Source of the DNA: Bacteroidota bacterium | GTDB taxonomy: Bacteria > Bacteroidota > Bacteroidia > Bacteroidales > Bacteroidaceae | Direction: 5' to 3' | Assembly: GCA_023425865.1 (NCBI GenBank) | Contig: JAFABV010000095.1 | Location: forward strand, 1 to 64,000 | DNA length: 64,000 nucleotides | Shown here: positions 49,955 to 58,816 of the stretch, piece by piece | Layout of the letters: each line of letters starts with the position of its first letter | Position numbering within the stretch: the stretch's first letter is position 1 | The notes under the pieces: generated by a model | Database searches by the model: none | What the model was told of the DNA's origin: nothing | Seen by the model: the letters and a program-made list of their open reading frames with translations, nothing else | Program-made: the position numbers and the translations under genes

Positions 49955-51391
49955 TTATTTCTTCTTGTGTATGTAGGCCGTTACCTCTTTTAATATATGT
50001 GCCCCGGCCAGACGCATCACCGCATAATAGAGTGCTGCCGCCATGGCCATGCGCGAGAGCAGGAGCAACCAGAGGTTGCCCAAGGCGAGGGTGGCGTAGT
50101 GGGTGGCGGTCATCACGGCGAGCGCGGCAAGGGCAAAGGGGAGGATGTCGCGGAGGAAGTGGGCCGTGCGATAGCCGATGAGGCGGCTCACCGCGCGGTG
50201 CCAGACAAACAGCCAGAGGCCGTTGAGGCAGGTGTAGGCCACCACCATGACGAAGATGCCCCACCGCCAAACGATGAGCATGGTGAGTATCTGCGTGACG
50301 CAAAGCAAGAAGGTAATCCAGAAATAAGTGGTCGAATGGCCCTTGCTGATGACTAAGCTCGACAGCAGCGAGCACAGCGGCATGACTGCGCCGCTGAGGC
50401 AGAGCACCTGGATATAGCCCGCCGAGATAAGCCACTTTTGGCCGATGGCCAGCACAATGAACTCTTTGGCTACCAAGCCGAAACCCAACAGCAGGGGAAA
50501 AGCCAAGAAGGAAGTGAAGCGCACGAGCTTGCGCAGCGCGGCCACCTGCCGCGCAGGGTCATCGCGCAGGTCAACCATCACGGGCTGGGCCACTGAGTCG
50601 ACCATACCTTGGATGAGCGAGAAGCACTTGAAGTTCCACTGGTAGGCTTGGTTGTAGTTGCCCGTGTCGTGGGCCGAGAAATAGCGCCCGAGCAGGATGT
50701 TGAGCACGTTGTTGTTGATATGGATGGTGATGGTGGTGGCGAGCAGTTTGCAGCTGAAGCGGAACATGCGGCGCACAGGACCCGTATCGATGTGGCGATT
50801 GGGGCGCCAAGGGGAGTAATGCCAGAAGAGCAGTGAGTTGACGGCATTGTAGGTGATGGTCTGCGTGGCCAGCGCCCAATAGGAGAAATCCATGAAGGCC
50901 ATCGCCACGCCCACCATGCTCGATATCAGTGTGGCCACGATGCCGGCCTTGGCGCGTTGCCGCACCATCATATTCTTGAAGAGATAGGCTGACTGCGCCG
51001 TGCTCAGCGAGGCGAAGAGGATGGACAGGAAGGCGTAGCGGCTCAAGGCCACCAACTCGGGTTGGTCGTAATAGCGGGCTATGAGCGGGGCGCAAAAGAA
51101 GAGTATGGCGTACATCGCGATGCCGACAGTGACGTTGAACCAGAACACAGAGTTGTAGTCGTTGTCTGTGGGCGACTTCAGGTTGGTAAGGGCCGTGATG
51201 AAGCCGGAGTTTTGCAGGGCGGTGGCCACGAGCGAGAATACGGTAATCATGGATATCATGCCGTAGTCGCTCGGATTGAGCAACCTGCCGAGGATGATGC
51301 CGAACACCAGTCCGATGAACTGCATGGCACCATTGTTCATGGCTCCCCAGAATAGTCCGTTTGCCGTTTTTTCTTTTAGTGACTCTGCCAT
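49955..51391 (-). CDS. Wzx/WzxC-type lipid-linked oligosaccharide flippase
   Basis: A 478-residue inner-membrane protein with 12-14 hydrophobic segments of the polysaccharide synthase/MOP superfamily. The N terminus TANGLFWGAMNNGAMQFIGLVFGIILGRLL and DYGMISMITVFSLVA are typical of the WzxC branch (part: GIILGRLLNPSDYGMISM). It would move the lipid-linked repeat unit to the periplasm. A strong -7 box lies just before the ATG at 51391, so the 26 extra residues of the longest frame are rejected. First gene of the leftward operon flippase-GT2-cytidylyltransferase-SDR. Confidence 0.92.
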   Translation of the reverse strand: MAESLKEKTANGLFWGAMNNGAMQFIGLVFGIILGRLLNPSDYGMISMITVFSLVATALQNSGFITALTNLKSPTDNDYNSVFWFNVTVGIAMYAILFFCAPLIARYYDQPELVALSRYAFLSILFASLSTAQSAYLFKNMMVRQRAKAGIVATLISSMVGVAMAFMDFSYWALATQTITYNAVNSLLFWHYSPWRPNRHIDTGPVRRMFRFSCKLLATTITIHINNNVLNILLGRYFSAHDTGNYNQAYQWNFKCFSLIQGMVDSVAQPVMVDLRDDPARQVAALRKLVRFTSFLAFPLLLGFGLVAKEFIVLAIGQKWLISAGYIQVLCLSGAVMPLCSLLSSLVISKGHSTTYFWITFLLCVTQILTMLIVWRWGIFVMVVAYTCLNGLWLFVWHRAVSRLIGYRTAHFLRDILPFALAALAVMTATHYATLALGNLWLLLLSRMAMAAALYYAVMRLAGAHILKEVTAYIHKKK

Positions 51392-51399
51392 TGTAATTG

Positions 51400-51407
51400 C
51401 AAAAGTA
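51400..51407 (-). promoter_or_regulatory. Promoter -7 box for the flippase operon
   Basis: Minus-strand TACTTTTG followed by CAATTACA; the ATG follows at once, so the leader is very short. Confidence 0.75.
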
Positions 51408-51601
51408 GTGTTTATTGTTTGAATCACGAAACATTGTGCGCTTTTTGTGGATACGATTTGGTAGGACAAAAGGGATGATGTGGAGGAAGAATCACTAAAA
51501 TATGGAGGATGTAATAGGGTTAAATTATTGTAATAAGGTTAATTTGTTTTAATTTTACTCATCTTGTTAGGCGTATGCTTTCCTATCCCATTAATAATGA
51601 G

Positions 51602-51609
51602 TAATTTTG
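51602..51609 (+). promoter_or_regulatory. Promoter -7 box for rplM
   Basis: TAATTTTG followed by CAGACC. It sits about 205 bases before the rplM ATG, leaving a long leader. Confidence 0.7.
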
Positions 51610-51813
51610 CAGACCGATTATTTCCGGGGCACGCTTAGAGCCCCACGCACAGCAGTGTTAATAGCGACGCCTTTGGCCGGACGTCGTGGTTAGTGAATCG
51701 GCCGTGCAGCAGAGCTAACGCCATGGATGGTCTCTTTTAGACTGGAGGCGCCGTGAGGTCTCTGTAATAACAGGTAATAAAAACGTTTTTTAGTAGTAAA
51801 TTTCAATTTTAAA
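51610..51813 (+). ncRNA. Long structured rplM leader, candidate autoregulatory RNA
   Basis: About 200 bases without a reading frame between the promoter and rplM. It contains GGGGC...GCCCC (51626-51644), CGACG...CGTCG around CCTTTGGCCGGA (51665-51686), and several smaller stems up to 51778. Ribosomal protein leaders of this kind are known before rplM in several phyla; I cannot assign it to a named family. Confidence 0.5.
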
Positions 51814-52275
51814 ATGGACACTTTAAGTTACAAGACTATTTCCGTGAACAAGGAAACAGCTCAGAAAGAGTGGGTCGTAATCGATGCCACCGACCAGATT
51901 GTGGGTCGCCTCTGCTCTAAGGTAGCTAAGCTGCTTCGCGGAAAGTACAAGCCAACTTTCACTCCTCACGTTGATTGCGGTGATAACGTAATCATCATCA
52001 ACGCCGCAAAGGTGCGTTTCACTGGTAAGAAGGAAACCGACAAGGTTTACACACGCTACACTGGCTATCCCGGTGGACAGCGTTTCAACACTCCCGCCGA
52101 GCTCCGTACACGCAAGAACGGTATCGACAAAATGGTTCGCCACGCTGTCAAGGGTATGTTGCCAAAGGGTCCCCTCGGTCGTGCTTTGCTGAGCAACCTC
52201 TATGTTTTCGAGGGTGCTGAGCACAACAAGGACGCACAGAAGCCCAAGTCAATCGATATTAACCAGTATAAATAA
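51814..52275 (+). CDS. rplM: 50S ribosomal protein L13
   Basis: A 153-residue L13, standard length. It contains WVVIDATDQIVGRLCSKVAKLLRGKYKPTF near the N terminus and the conserved HAVKGMLPKGPLGR. Pairs with rpsI as in nearly all bacteria. Confidence 0.98.
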   Translation: MDTLSYKTISVNKETAQKEWVVIDATDQIVGRLCSKVAKLLRGKYKPTFTPHVDCGDNVIIINAAKVRFTGKKETDKVYTRYTGYPGGQRFNTPAELRTRKNGIDKMVRHAVKGMLPKGPLGRALLSNLYVFEGAEHNKDAQKPKSIDINQYK

Positions 52276-52287
52276 AAAGGAGTAAAG

Positions 52288-52674
52288 ATGGAAGTTGTAA
52301 ATGCAATTGGTCGCCGTAAGAGCGCTGTAGCTCGCGTTTACCTGACCGAAGGTACCGGTAAGATCACGATCAACAAGAAAGATTTAAATGATTTCTTCCC
52401 ATCAGCTATCCTGCAGTACGTGGTTAAGCAGCCACTGGAGCTTCTGGAAGTTGCTGAGAAGTATGATATCAAGGCTAACCTCGACGGTGGTGGTTACACT
52501 GGTCAGAGCCAGGCTCTGCGTCTCGCCATTGCCCGCGCACTGGTGAAGGTGAACGCCGAGGATAAGAAGAACCTGAAGGACCACGGATTCCTCACACGCG
52601 ACAGCCGTGCTGTTGAGCGTAAGAAGCCGGGTCAGCCCAAGGCTCGTCGTCGCTTCCAGTTCAGTAAGCGTTAA
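52288..52674 (+). CDS. rpsI: 30S ribosomal protein S9
   Basis: A 128-residue S9. The N-terminal NAIGRRKSAVARVYL and the basic C-terminal tail ending RRRFQFSKR, which reaches the P-site tRNA, are both intact. It starts 12 bases after rplM with an AAGGAG ribosome-binding site. Confidence 0.98.
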   Translation: MEVVNAIGRRKSAVARVYLTEGTGKITINKKDLNDFFPSAILQYVVKQPLELLEVAEKYDIKANLDGGGYTGQSQALRLAIARALVKVNAEDKKNLKDHGFLTRDSRAVERKKPGQPKARRRFQFSKR

Positions 52675-52845
52675 TCTCCACCCGGAGACACTGAACCGTT
52701 TAGTATCTAAACCGGTGGGACTTTGCGCTACGCAGATTACCCTCTGGCTGATTCTAACCAAGGTGTTGGACGCGGTTGCCAACAGGCGGCCTGCTATCCT
52801 GCACGAGAATTAAAAGGAAAGTAAACAATTAAAAAGAAAAAAAAC
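52675..52845 (+). ncRNA. Structured spacer before rpsB, candidate S2 leader
   Basis: A 171-base spacer without a reading frame, folded by several short stems: TCTCC...GGAGA (52675-52688), CCGTTTAG...CTAAACCGG (52696-52715, one bulge), and CAGGCGGCCTG near 52790. Its length and structure suggest an RNA control element for rpsB. Confidence 0.45.
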
Positions 52846-53685
52846 ATGTCAAGAACAAATTTTGACCAGTTACTGCAGGCAGGTTGCCACTTCGGTCACC
52901 TCAAGCGCAAGTGGAACCCCGCCATGGCTCCTTACATCTTCATGGAGCGTAACGGTATCCACATCATCAACCTCAACAAGACCGTTGTCATGATCGACGA
53001 GGCTGCTGAGGCACTGAAGGCTATCGCCAAGAGCGGTAAGAAGATCCTGTTCGTCGCTACTAAAAAACAGTCCAAGGAAATCGTAGCTGACAAGGCTACA
53101 TCGGTAAACATGCCCTACGTGATTGAGCGTTGGCCGGGCGGTATGCTCACCAACTTCCCCACCATCCGTAAGGCTGTGAAGAAAATGACGAACATCGACA
53201 AGCTCATGGCCGATGGTACATTCTCTAATCTCTCTAAGCGCGAGATTCTGCAGATCAACCGTCAGCGTGCCAAGCTGGAGAAGAACCTCGGTTCTATCGC
53301 CGACCTCACCCGTCTGCCTTCTGCCCTCTTCGTCATCGACGTGATGAAGGAGCACATCGCAGTGAAGGAGGCCAACCGTCTGGGCATCCCTGTATTCGGT
53401 ATTGTGGACACCAATTCTGACCCCAAGAACATCGACTACGTGATTCCTGCCAACGATGATGCCAAGGACTCTGTAGAGGTTATCCTCAACGCTGTATGCG
53501 GTGCTATTGCCGAGGGTCTGGAGGAGCGCAAGGCTGAGAAGGCCGACGAGAAGGCTGCCGCTGAGCAGGCTGAAGAAGTAGCCGACGGCAAGCGTCGTGC
53601 TCACCGCGCCCGCAAGGAAGAGGCTGCTGAGGCCGAGGAGGCTCCCGTGGCTGAGGCCGAGGAGGATGCTCCCGCCGCTGAGTAA
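52846..53685 (+). CDS. rpsB: 30S ribosomal protein S2
   Basis: A 279-residue S2. The fold is recognised from LLQAGCHFGHLKRKWNPAMAPYIF and VIERWPGGMLTNF. The last 50 or so residues are an added tail rich in Glu and Ala (EEAAEAEEAPVAEAEED) that goes beyond the ordinary end of S2; such acidic tails occur in related Bacteroidetes. It precedes tsf, the usual partner. Confidence 0.98.
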   Translation: MSRTNFDQLLQAGCHFGHLKRKWNPAMAPYIFMERNGIHIINLNKTVVMIDEAAEALKAIAKSGKKILFVATKKQSKEIVADKATSVNMPYVIERWPGGMLTNFPTIRKAVKKMTNIDKLMADGTFSNLSKREILQINRQRAKLEKNLGSIADLTRLPSALFVIDVMKEHIAVKEANRLGIPVFGIVDTNSDPKNIDYVIPANDDAKDSVEVILNAVCGAIAEGLEERKAEKADEKAAAEQAEEVADGKRRAHRARKEEAAEAEEAPVAEAEEDAPAAE

Positions 53686-53697
53686 TCATCATACATC

Positions 53698-53768
53698 AGG
53701 GTCTTACAGGAGGGCACGGGGATAGAGCGATGAGCTCCTGTGCGGTCTTGTAAGACCCTTTGTCTTTT
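53698..53768 (+). terminator. Two-stage hairpin with T-run between rpsB and tsf
   Basis: AGGGTCTTACA (53698-53708) pairs with TGTAAGACCCT (53749-53759), with an inner CAGGAG/CTCCTG stem, then TTGTCTTTT. It ends 44 bases before the tsf ATG, so it may lower transcription into tsf. Confidence 0.75.
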
Positions 53769-53811
53769 AGATCAATATCATTATTAAATCAAACAAGGAT
53801 ACAAAATTATT

Positions 53812-54810
53812 ATGGCTGTTACAATTGAAGACATCAAGAAGCTGCGCGCCATGACTGGCGCAGGTATGAAGGACTGCAAAAAGGCCCTCGCCGAGGCTGA
53901 CGGTGATATCGACAAGGCTGTGGAGCTCGTTCGTGAGCGTGGTCTGGCTATCGCTGCAAAGCGTTCTGACCGTGTCACATCTAACGGTTGCGTACTGGTG
54001 AAGAACGTCAATGGTTTTGCTGCTTCTGTCGCCCTGAAGTGTGAGACTGACTTCGTAGCCAACGGTGCTGATTATGTTCAGCTCACTCAGGATATTCTCG
54101 ATGCTGCTATCGCCGCTAAGGCGAAGACACTTGAGGAAGTGCTCGAACTGGAGCTGGAACCCGGTCTGAAGGTGGCTGAAGCTGTTCAGCGTCGTTCAGG
54201 TGTGGTAGGTGAGAAGATGGAACTCGACGGCTATCAGGTGCTCGAGGGTGAGAACATCTACACGTATGACCACATGGGTCGTCACACCCTGACCACAATG
54301 GTACAGCTCTCTGAGGCTAACGAGGATGCTGGCCACAAGGTGGCCATGCAGGTGGCTGCCATGAAGCCTGTTGCCCTCAATGAGAGCGAAGTTCCTCAGG
54401 AAGTGAAAGACAGCGAGCTGAAGATTGCTATCGAGAAAACCAAGGAGGAGCAGGTAGAGCGTCAGGTGAACGCTGCCTTGAAGAAGGCTGGCATCAACGC
54501 TAACCTCGTTGACTCTGAGGACCACATCGCCTCTAATGTAACTAAGGGTTGGCTCTCTCAGGAGGACGCTGACAAGGCCGTGGCCATCAAGGCTGAGGCT
54601 TCAGCTGCCGCTCTGGCTAACATCAACGAGAACATGGTGCAGAACATCGCCAAGGGCCGTATGGCTAAGTTCTTCAAGGAGAACTGCTTGGTAGACCAGG
54701 AGTTCCAGTTCGGCGATGACAACAAGCAGAGCGTTTCTGAGTGGCTCAATGCTCAGGCCAAGGGTCTGACCATCAAGGCTTACCAGCGCTACAGCCTGGC
54801 TGCTGACTAA
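53812..54810 (+). CDS. tsf: Elongation factor Ts
   Basis: A 332-residue nucleotide exchange factor for EF-Tu. The N-terminal UBA-like part begins IKKLRAMTGAGMKDCKKALAE and the core has the KCETDFVA motif. It is longer than E. coli EF-Ts (about 280 residues) because of extra sequence in the C-terminal half, as in other Bacteroidetes. Confidence 0.98.
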   Translation: MAVTIEDIKKLRAMTGAGMKDCKKALAEADGDIDKAVELVRERGLAIAAKRSDRVTSNGCVLVKNVNGFAASVALKCETDFVANGADYVQLTQDILDAAIAAKAKTLEEVLELELEPGLKVAEAVQRRSGVVGEKMELDGYQVLEGENIYTYDHMGRHTLTTMVQLSEANEDAGHKVAMQVAAMKPVALNESEVPQEVKDSELKIAIEKTKEEQVERQVNAALKKAGINANLVDSEDHIASNVTKGWLSQEDADKAVAIKAEASAAALANINENMVQNIAKGRMAKFFKENCLVDQEFQFGDDNKQSVSEWLNAQAKGLTIKAYQRYSLAAD

Positions 54811-54875
54811 TTCGCTGATATATCGAATAGCCGAGCCTCAGGATACGTTCAGTCCTTAGGCGCTATACTTTATAA

Positions 54876-54907
54876 GGCGGGTTCCACTTGTTGGAGCCCG
54901 CCTTTTT
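54876..54907 (+). terminator. Terminator after tsf
   Basis: GGCGGGTTCC and GGAGCCCGCC (one G-T/loop mismatch) followed by TTTTT, 66 bases after the stop codon. Confidence 0.85.
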
Positions 54908-54952
54908 GGTACGCTCGGCATGGGCGTTGTCTACCGGGAGAAAGTCGCTCGG

Positions 54953-55480
54953 CCATAGAGTTTTGCGCAGAATGCGCAGAATGCGCAGGTCTGCGCAAAA
55001 ATAACACCACACCACTCGTTTTTGTATAACTTACTTATAATTAAGGTGTTAGTGTTTTTTAATAGATTGAGGGGCAAGGATGCGCAGCGCTGCGCAACCT
55101 GCGCAACCTGCGCAAGGCTCGGTTTGGGGCTTGTCTCTGCAACTACCGGTTTGCGTAGACAACCACACCAAGCCGAAGCCGCAGGACGATGCCCGCAGTA
55201 GTCAGCAATAGCTTGAGAAAGCATGATGCTTGCAAATGCCACATTCCCTTTCCGGTAGATACCGTTTCGGTGGAATACCAGATAGGGCGGGTGGCGTAAA
55301 CGTGGTGGTTAGCCTTCATAAGTGTCACCGTTATCGTACATAAAGGCTGTGTTTCCGGGTTGTAAATGCCCACCCTTTACGAGCGTACGAGATCATTCAG
55401 CACGCAACAGCTCTGGCTGTCCATTCTTTCCCCAAGCACAGGTAGTTACTCAGACTTGTTGTCAAAGATACAGTGTGCAG
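54953..55480 (+). mobile_element. Second copy of the composite GCGCAG/intron-like repeat
   Basis: Collinear with 6019-6480, in the same orientation and mostly identical: the TGCGCAG-rich first part, the shared TATAACTTACTTATAATTAAGGTG core, and the stretch from GGTTTGCGTAGACAACCACACC to TTCCCCAAGCACAGG (described by end motifs). It has about 65 bases (55181-55247) that are absent from the other copy and lacks the domain V/VI end. The rest of the 54911-55690 spacer shows no gene. No protein product is supported. Confidence 0.7.
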
Positions 55481-55696
55481 TGGGGGCTGAGCATAGGTTC
55501 ATCAGCAATGGTGTATGGAATGGTCCATAGTAACGTTAAGGGCCTCTCCCTTACGTGCAATTTGAGAAACTGACTACTCATGGTACTCTTGTGCGCTTTC
55601 AGATACATTGGGTGTATGTCAGGTTCTCTTGACAGATGGTGAATATGATACTCGGTCTAAAAGGTTTTGGTGAGCGAGAAAAGAAACTCCTAATTA

Positions 55697-55727
55697 TTTG
55701 GAATTTCATATCTTTACCATATCTTTG
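55697..55727 (+). promoter_or_regulatory. Full -33/-7 promoter for the small membrane protein
   Basis: TTTG (55697-55700), 19 bases, then TATCTTTG (55720-55727): a complete match to the Bacteroidetes promoter consensus and spacing. The next frame starts about 100 bases downstream. Confidence 0.75.
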
Positions 55728-55830
55728 CATTATCGAATAATAGATGAAGAAAATACTATCCTAATTTGAGACCTCAAAGTAAATATGATGAGTTGTATTA
55801 CAATATAAAGCACCCATAATCATAAATAAT

Positions 55831-56067
55831 ATGTTGGATCTTATCTTAGCTATTGTGTGGATTGTCTTTGCGGCTTATCTCGCAATCATCCTTATGCGTG
55901 GCATTGTACGATGTTTCGTGGATTTGAAAAGAGATCATGGCATCAAGTCGTTCGCTTTCAACTTTCTTCTCAAAGGCCTCTTGATGGTTGGGTGGTATTA
56001 TCTCTTTGTGTCTCGTGGCCGTCTGGCTGATGATTGGGCAACCATTGTCGCTGGTTTTCAACCTTAG
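55831..56067 (+). CDS. Small membrane protein of unknown function
   Basis: A 78-residue protein with two hydrophobic segments (residues 3-24 and about 45-60) joined by a basic loop (RCFVDLKRDHGIK). I do not recognise it. A well-formed promoter lies upstream and the A+T-rich start region looks like a genuine leader, so I consider it real. It stands alone between the composite repeat and the starch locus. The spacer 56068-56342 after it carries no recognisable gene. Confidence 0.55.
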   Translation: MLDLILAIVWIVFAAYLAIILMRGIVRCFVDLKRDHGIKSFAFNFLLKGLLMVGWYYLFVSRGRLADDWATIVAGFQP

Positions 56068-56342
56068 GGGGAGGGGTAGAATCTATGCCTCAGCAAGAAA
56101 AAGGCTCTTCCGTTAGATGCGTGCATGTTTGCCATGCTCACATCTGCAGGATGATGTTGCAGGGTGGGGCTTCATGCCCACCCTGCGAGCAACCACCTAC
56201 ACACAAATGTATCATCTACGCATTTAACGGAAGAGCCCAAAAAAGCGCAACCGTCAGGCTGCGCTTTATGCTTGGGAGATTGTTCGTCTGCATCATATGC
56301 TTCCTTTATCTTAAGTGCTGTCGCATCATGTCTCCAGAAGAT

Positions 56343-58196
56343 TCACCGCAATTCGAGCACCAGGGCACAGCGGCCGGGCAGCGTCACGTCGTGGGTGAGG
56401 TCGACGGCGCGGCCGGTGGGGATGTCGGTGGCTGTGGTGGCGTGGCCGATGACCTCGGCATAGCGTTTCACGGCCATCGTGGCCTCGGCCTTCTTGCCGT
56501 TGATGACGGTGAGCACCGTGCGGCCCTGGTGCTGGCGGGCAATGACATACACGCCCTGCCAGGGTATGAACTGCACCTGCGTGCCCTGGGCGATGACGTC
56601 GCTCGTCTGTCGCCAGTGCAGCAGACGGCTCAGCCACTCGAACATGGCATTCTGCTCGGCGCTGCGTCCGGCTGCCGTGAAGGCGTTATGGGCGTCGCCG
56701 GGGAATCCGCCGGGGAAGTCCTTGCGCACGTTGCCGTCGGTTACCGCCTTGGTGCCGTTCATCAGAATCTCGGTGCCGTAGTAGAGCTGCGGTATGCGGT
56801 CGATGGTGAGCAGCAGAGCGAGGGCCTGCTTCAGGGCATCGGTGTCTTGTCCGTCGCCCAGGAATCGGTCGGTGTCGTGGTTGTCGATGAAGGCCATCAC
56901 GCTGCGCGGGTTCTCATACAGATAGTCGTAGCAGAGCACGTTGTAGACGCGGTTCATGCCTTTCCACCAGTCGTCGGTGTCTTCGTTCTTGGCCATGCTG
57001 ATGCGGTCGAAGAAGGCGAAGTCCATCACCGTCTTGAGGTAGCTGTTGGTCTCGGAGAGCTTCGAGTCTTTCTGCCATGCGGCGGTGTAGGGGGGCTCGG
57101 TGACCCATGTCTCGCCCACAGTGTTGAAGTTGGGGTACTCGGTGTCGAGGGCCTTCATCCATTGGGCCATGGCCTCACGGTCGGCGTAGGGGTAGGTGTC
57201 CATGCGTATGCCGTCGATGCCCACGGTCTCGATCCACCATTTGGAGTTTTGGATGAGGTAAGTCATGACGTGCGGGTTGCGCTGGTTGAGGTCGGGCATC
57301 GACGATACGAACCATCCGTCCACGGTCTCGGCCTTGTCGATCTTCGAGGCATAGGGGTCGAGCACGGGCGTGAGCTTGTAGCTGGTCTGCAGGCCGTAGT
57401 GAGGATGGTTAAACCAGTTGGCTGACGGCATGTCCTTGTTCCAGGGGTGGTAGTCGCCGCAGTGGTTGAAAATCATGTCCATCACCACCTTCAGTCCCTT
57501 CTGGTGTGCCTCGGCCACGAGATTGCGGTAGTCGGCATTGGTGCCGAAGCGTGGGTCTACGCGGTAGTAGTCGGTGGTGGCATAGCCGTGGTAGGTGCTG
57601 TATTTGTTGTTGTCGGCGGGGCGGTCGTTCTCGAGCACGGGCGTGAGCCAGAGGGCGGTGACGCCCAGCTCATTGAAGTAGTCGAGGTGCTGGCGTATGC
57701 CTTCGAGGTCGCCGCCGTGGCGCAGGCTGGGAGCCTGTCGGTCGCACACGGCGTCCTGCATGGTCTTGAAGGCATCGTTCTTGGTGTTGCCGTTGGCGAA
57801 GCGGTCGGGCATGAGCATGTAGAGCACGTCGCGGTTGGTGAATCCTATGCGCTGCTCGCCGCTCATCTCACGGTCTTTGAGCGTGTATACCACCTTTTTC
57901 TTCTTGCCGTTGAGGGTGAAGGTGAGGGGCAGCTGTCCGGCCTTGGCACCGTCGAGGTTGAGGTAAATGAGCAGATAATTGGATGAGTCGAGGCGTACCA
58001 GCGAGTCGATCTTGGCGCCGGGGTAGTCGGTGGTTACCTCTGCATCGCGGATGCCCTGGCCGTAGACCATGAGCTGCAGCGTGGGGTCTTTCATGCCCAC
58101 ATACCAGTCGGTGGGGTCAATTCTGCTTATTTTGATTTGCGCACTTGTCATGATTACTTGTGCCAAAAGAATAAACAATAGTGTTACTTTTCTCAT
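56343..58196 (-). CDS. susA: SusA-like neopullulanase, GH13
   Basis: A 617-residue periplasmic alpha-amylase family enzyme, the same length as B. thetaiotaomicron SusA. After the signal (ending TSAQ) comes a cyclomaltodextrinase-type N domain (residues about 20-110), then the GH13 barrel: VVMDMIFNHCG, the nucleophile in GIDGIRMDTYPYA, the acid in VGETWV and FIDNHDTDR. It should break down maltodextrins brought into the periplasm. It is the last gene of the leftward starch locus; in the reference sus locus susA and susB are adjacent, while here pullulanase and a GxxExxY gene lie between. Confidence 0.93.
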   Translation of the reverse strand: MRKVTLLFILLAQVIMTSAQIKISRIDPTDWYVGMKDPTLQLMVYGQGIRDAEVTTDYPGAKIDSLVRLDSSNYLLIYLNLDGAKAGQLPLTFTLNGKKKKVVYTLKDREMSGEQRIGFTNRDVLYMLMPDRFANGNTKNDAFKTMQDAVCDRQAPSLRHGGDLEGIRQHLDYFNELGVTALWLTPVLENDRPADNNKYSTYHGYATTDYYRVDPRFGTNADYRNLVAEAHQKGLKVVMDMIFNHCGDYHPWNKDMPSANWFNHPHYGLQTSYKLTPVLDPYASKIDKAETVDGWFVSSMPDLNQRNPHVMTYLIQNSKWWIETVGIDGIRMDTYPYADREAMAQWMKALDTEYPNFNTVGETWVTEPPYTAAWQKDSKLSETNSYLKTVMDFAFFDRISMAKNEDTDDWWKGMNRVYNVLCYDYLYENPRSVMAFIDNHDTDRFLGDGQDTDALKQALALLLTIDRIPQLYYGTEILMNGTKAVTDGNVRKDFPGGFPGDAHNAFTAAGRSAEQNAMFEWLSRLLHWRQTSDVIAQGTQVQFIPWQGVYVIARQHQGRTVLTVINGKKAEATMAVKRYAEVIGHATTATDIPTGRAVDLTHDVTLPGRCALVLELR

Positions 58197-58263
58197 CTTA
58201 GGTTTGTTATTGATTGTTTAACGTGTATTTGCGATCTGGTGCCAAGCGTTATGAACAACGGAT

Positions 58264-58271
58264 GACACGGA
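58264..58271 (+). repeat. Left flank repeat of the GxxExxY module
   Basis: GACACGGA inside GGATGACACGGATTACACAGA. Its complement TCCGTGTC occurs on the other side of the GxxExxY gene. Confidence 0.6.
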
Positions 58272-58360
58272 TTACACAGAATCTTCCAGCCCGTATTTGG
58301 ATGCTCCGGAAGGTGGGGGCTGTTTGCCCCTTGCTGATGGCACGGAAAGAGCCGAGGTGG

Positions 58361-58753
58361 TTATCGCTGATATTCATCTTGTATATTGAGTAGTCGGATG
58401 GGACGTACCATTTCGTCATTGAAGTTGTAGAGCAACCCAAGTTTCAGTCCTGTAGCCTTCAGATAGTTGAGGAGTTGGGCCTGATGAATCGGCTCTACGA
58501 CTTGCACAGCCTTTAATTCCACTATAATCTTATCGTCAATCCAGAAGTCGCAGACGTATGGTGTGCTCAGTTCGTGGCCATGGAAGGAAATGGGAATCTT
58601 TTTCTCTCGTTGAAACTTGATTCCGCGTTCAGCCAGTGCGATGGCAAAGGCTTCTTGGTACACCTTCTCAAGGAAGCCGCAGCCTAATGCCTTATTCACA
58701 TCTATAGCCGCTCCGTTGAGCTGGTAGGTCAGGTCTTCATAAAGTAAACTCAT
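58361..58753 (-). CDS. GxxExxY family protein (PD-(D/E)XK-like fold)
   Basis: A 130-residue soluble protein. The name-giving motif is GCGFLEKVYQEA near residue 24 and the nuclease-like core is the run YVCDFWIDDKIIVELKAV (residues about 65-82). The family is of unknown function and is widespread; members are often found singly among repeats. Here it lies in the middle of the starch locus, flanked on one side by GACACGGA and on the other by two TCCGTGTC-bearing strings in inverted orientation. It may be a small mobile passenger. Confidence 0.88.
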   Translation of the reverse strand: MSLLYEDLTYQLNGAAIDVNKALGCGFLEKVYQEAFAIALAERGIKFQREKKIPISFHGHELSTPYVCDFWIDDKIIVELKAVQVVEPIHQAQLLNYLKATGLKLGLLYNFNDEMVRPIRLLNIQDEYQR

Positions 58754-58816
58754 AAGGTTTGATCTATATTTATGGTTACTTATTTTATGGTTGCTTATTT
58801 ATGCTCTTCTGTTGCT

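Noticed and set aside
56034..57425. A 463-codon rightward frame opposite susA
   Set aside because: It runs through a non-coding spacer into the complement of a catalytic GH13 domain; composition is that of a shadow frame.
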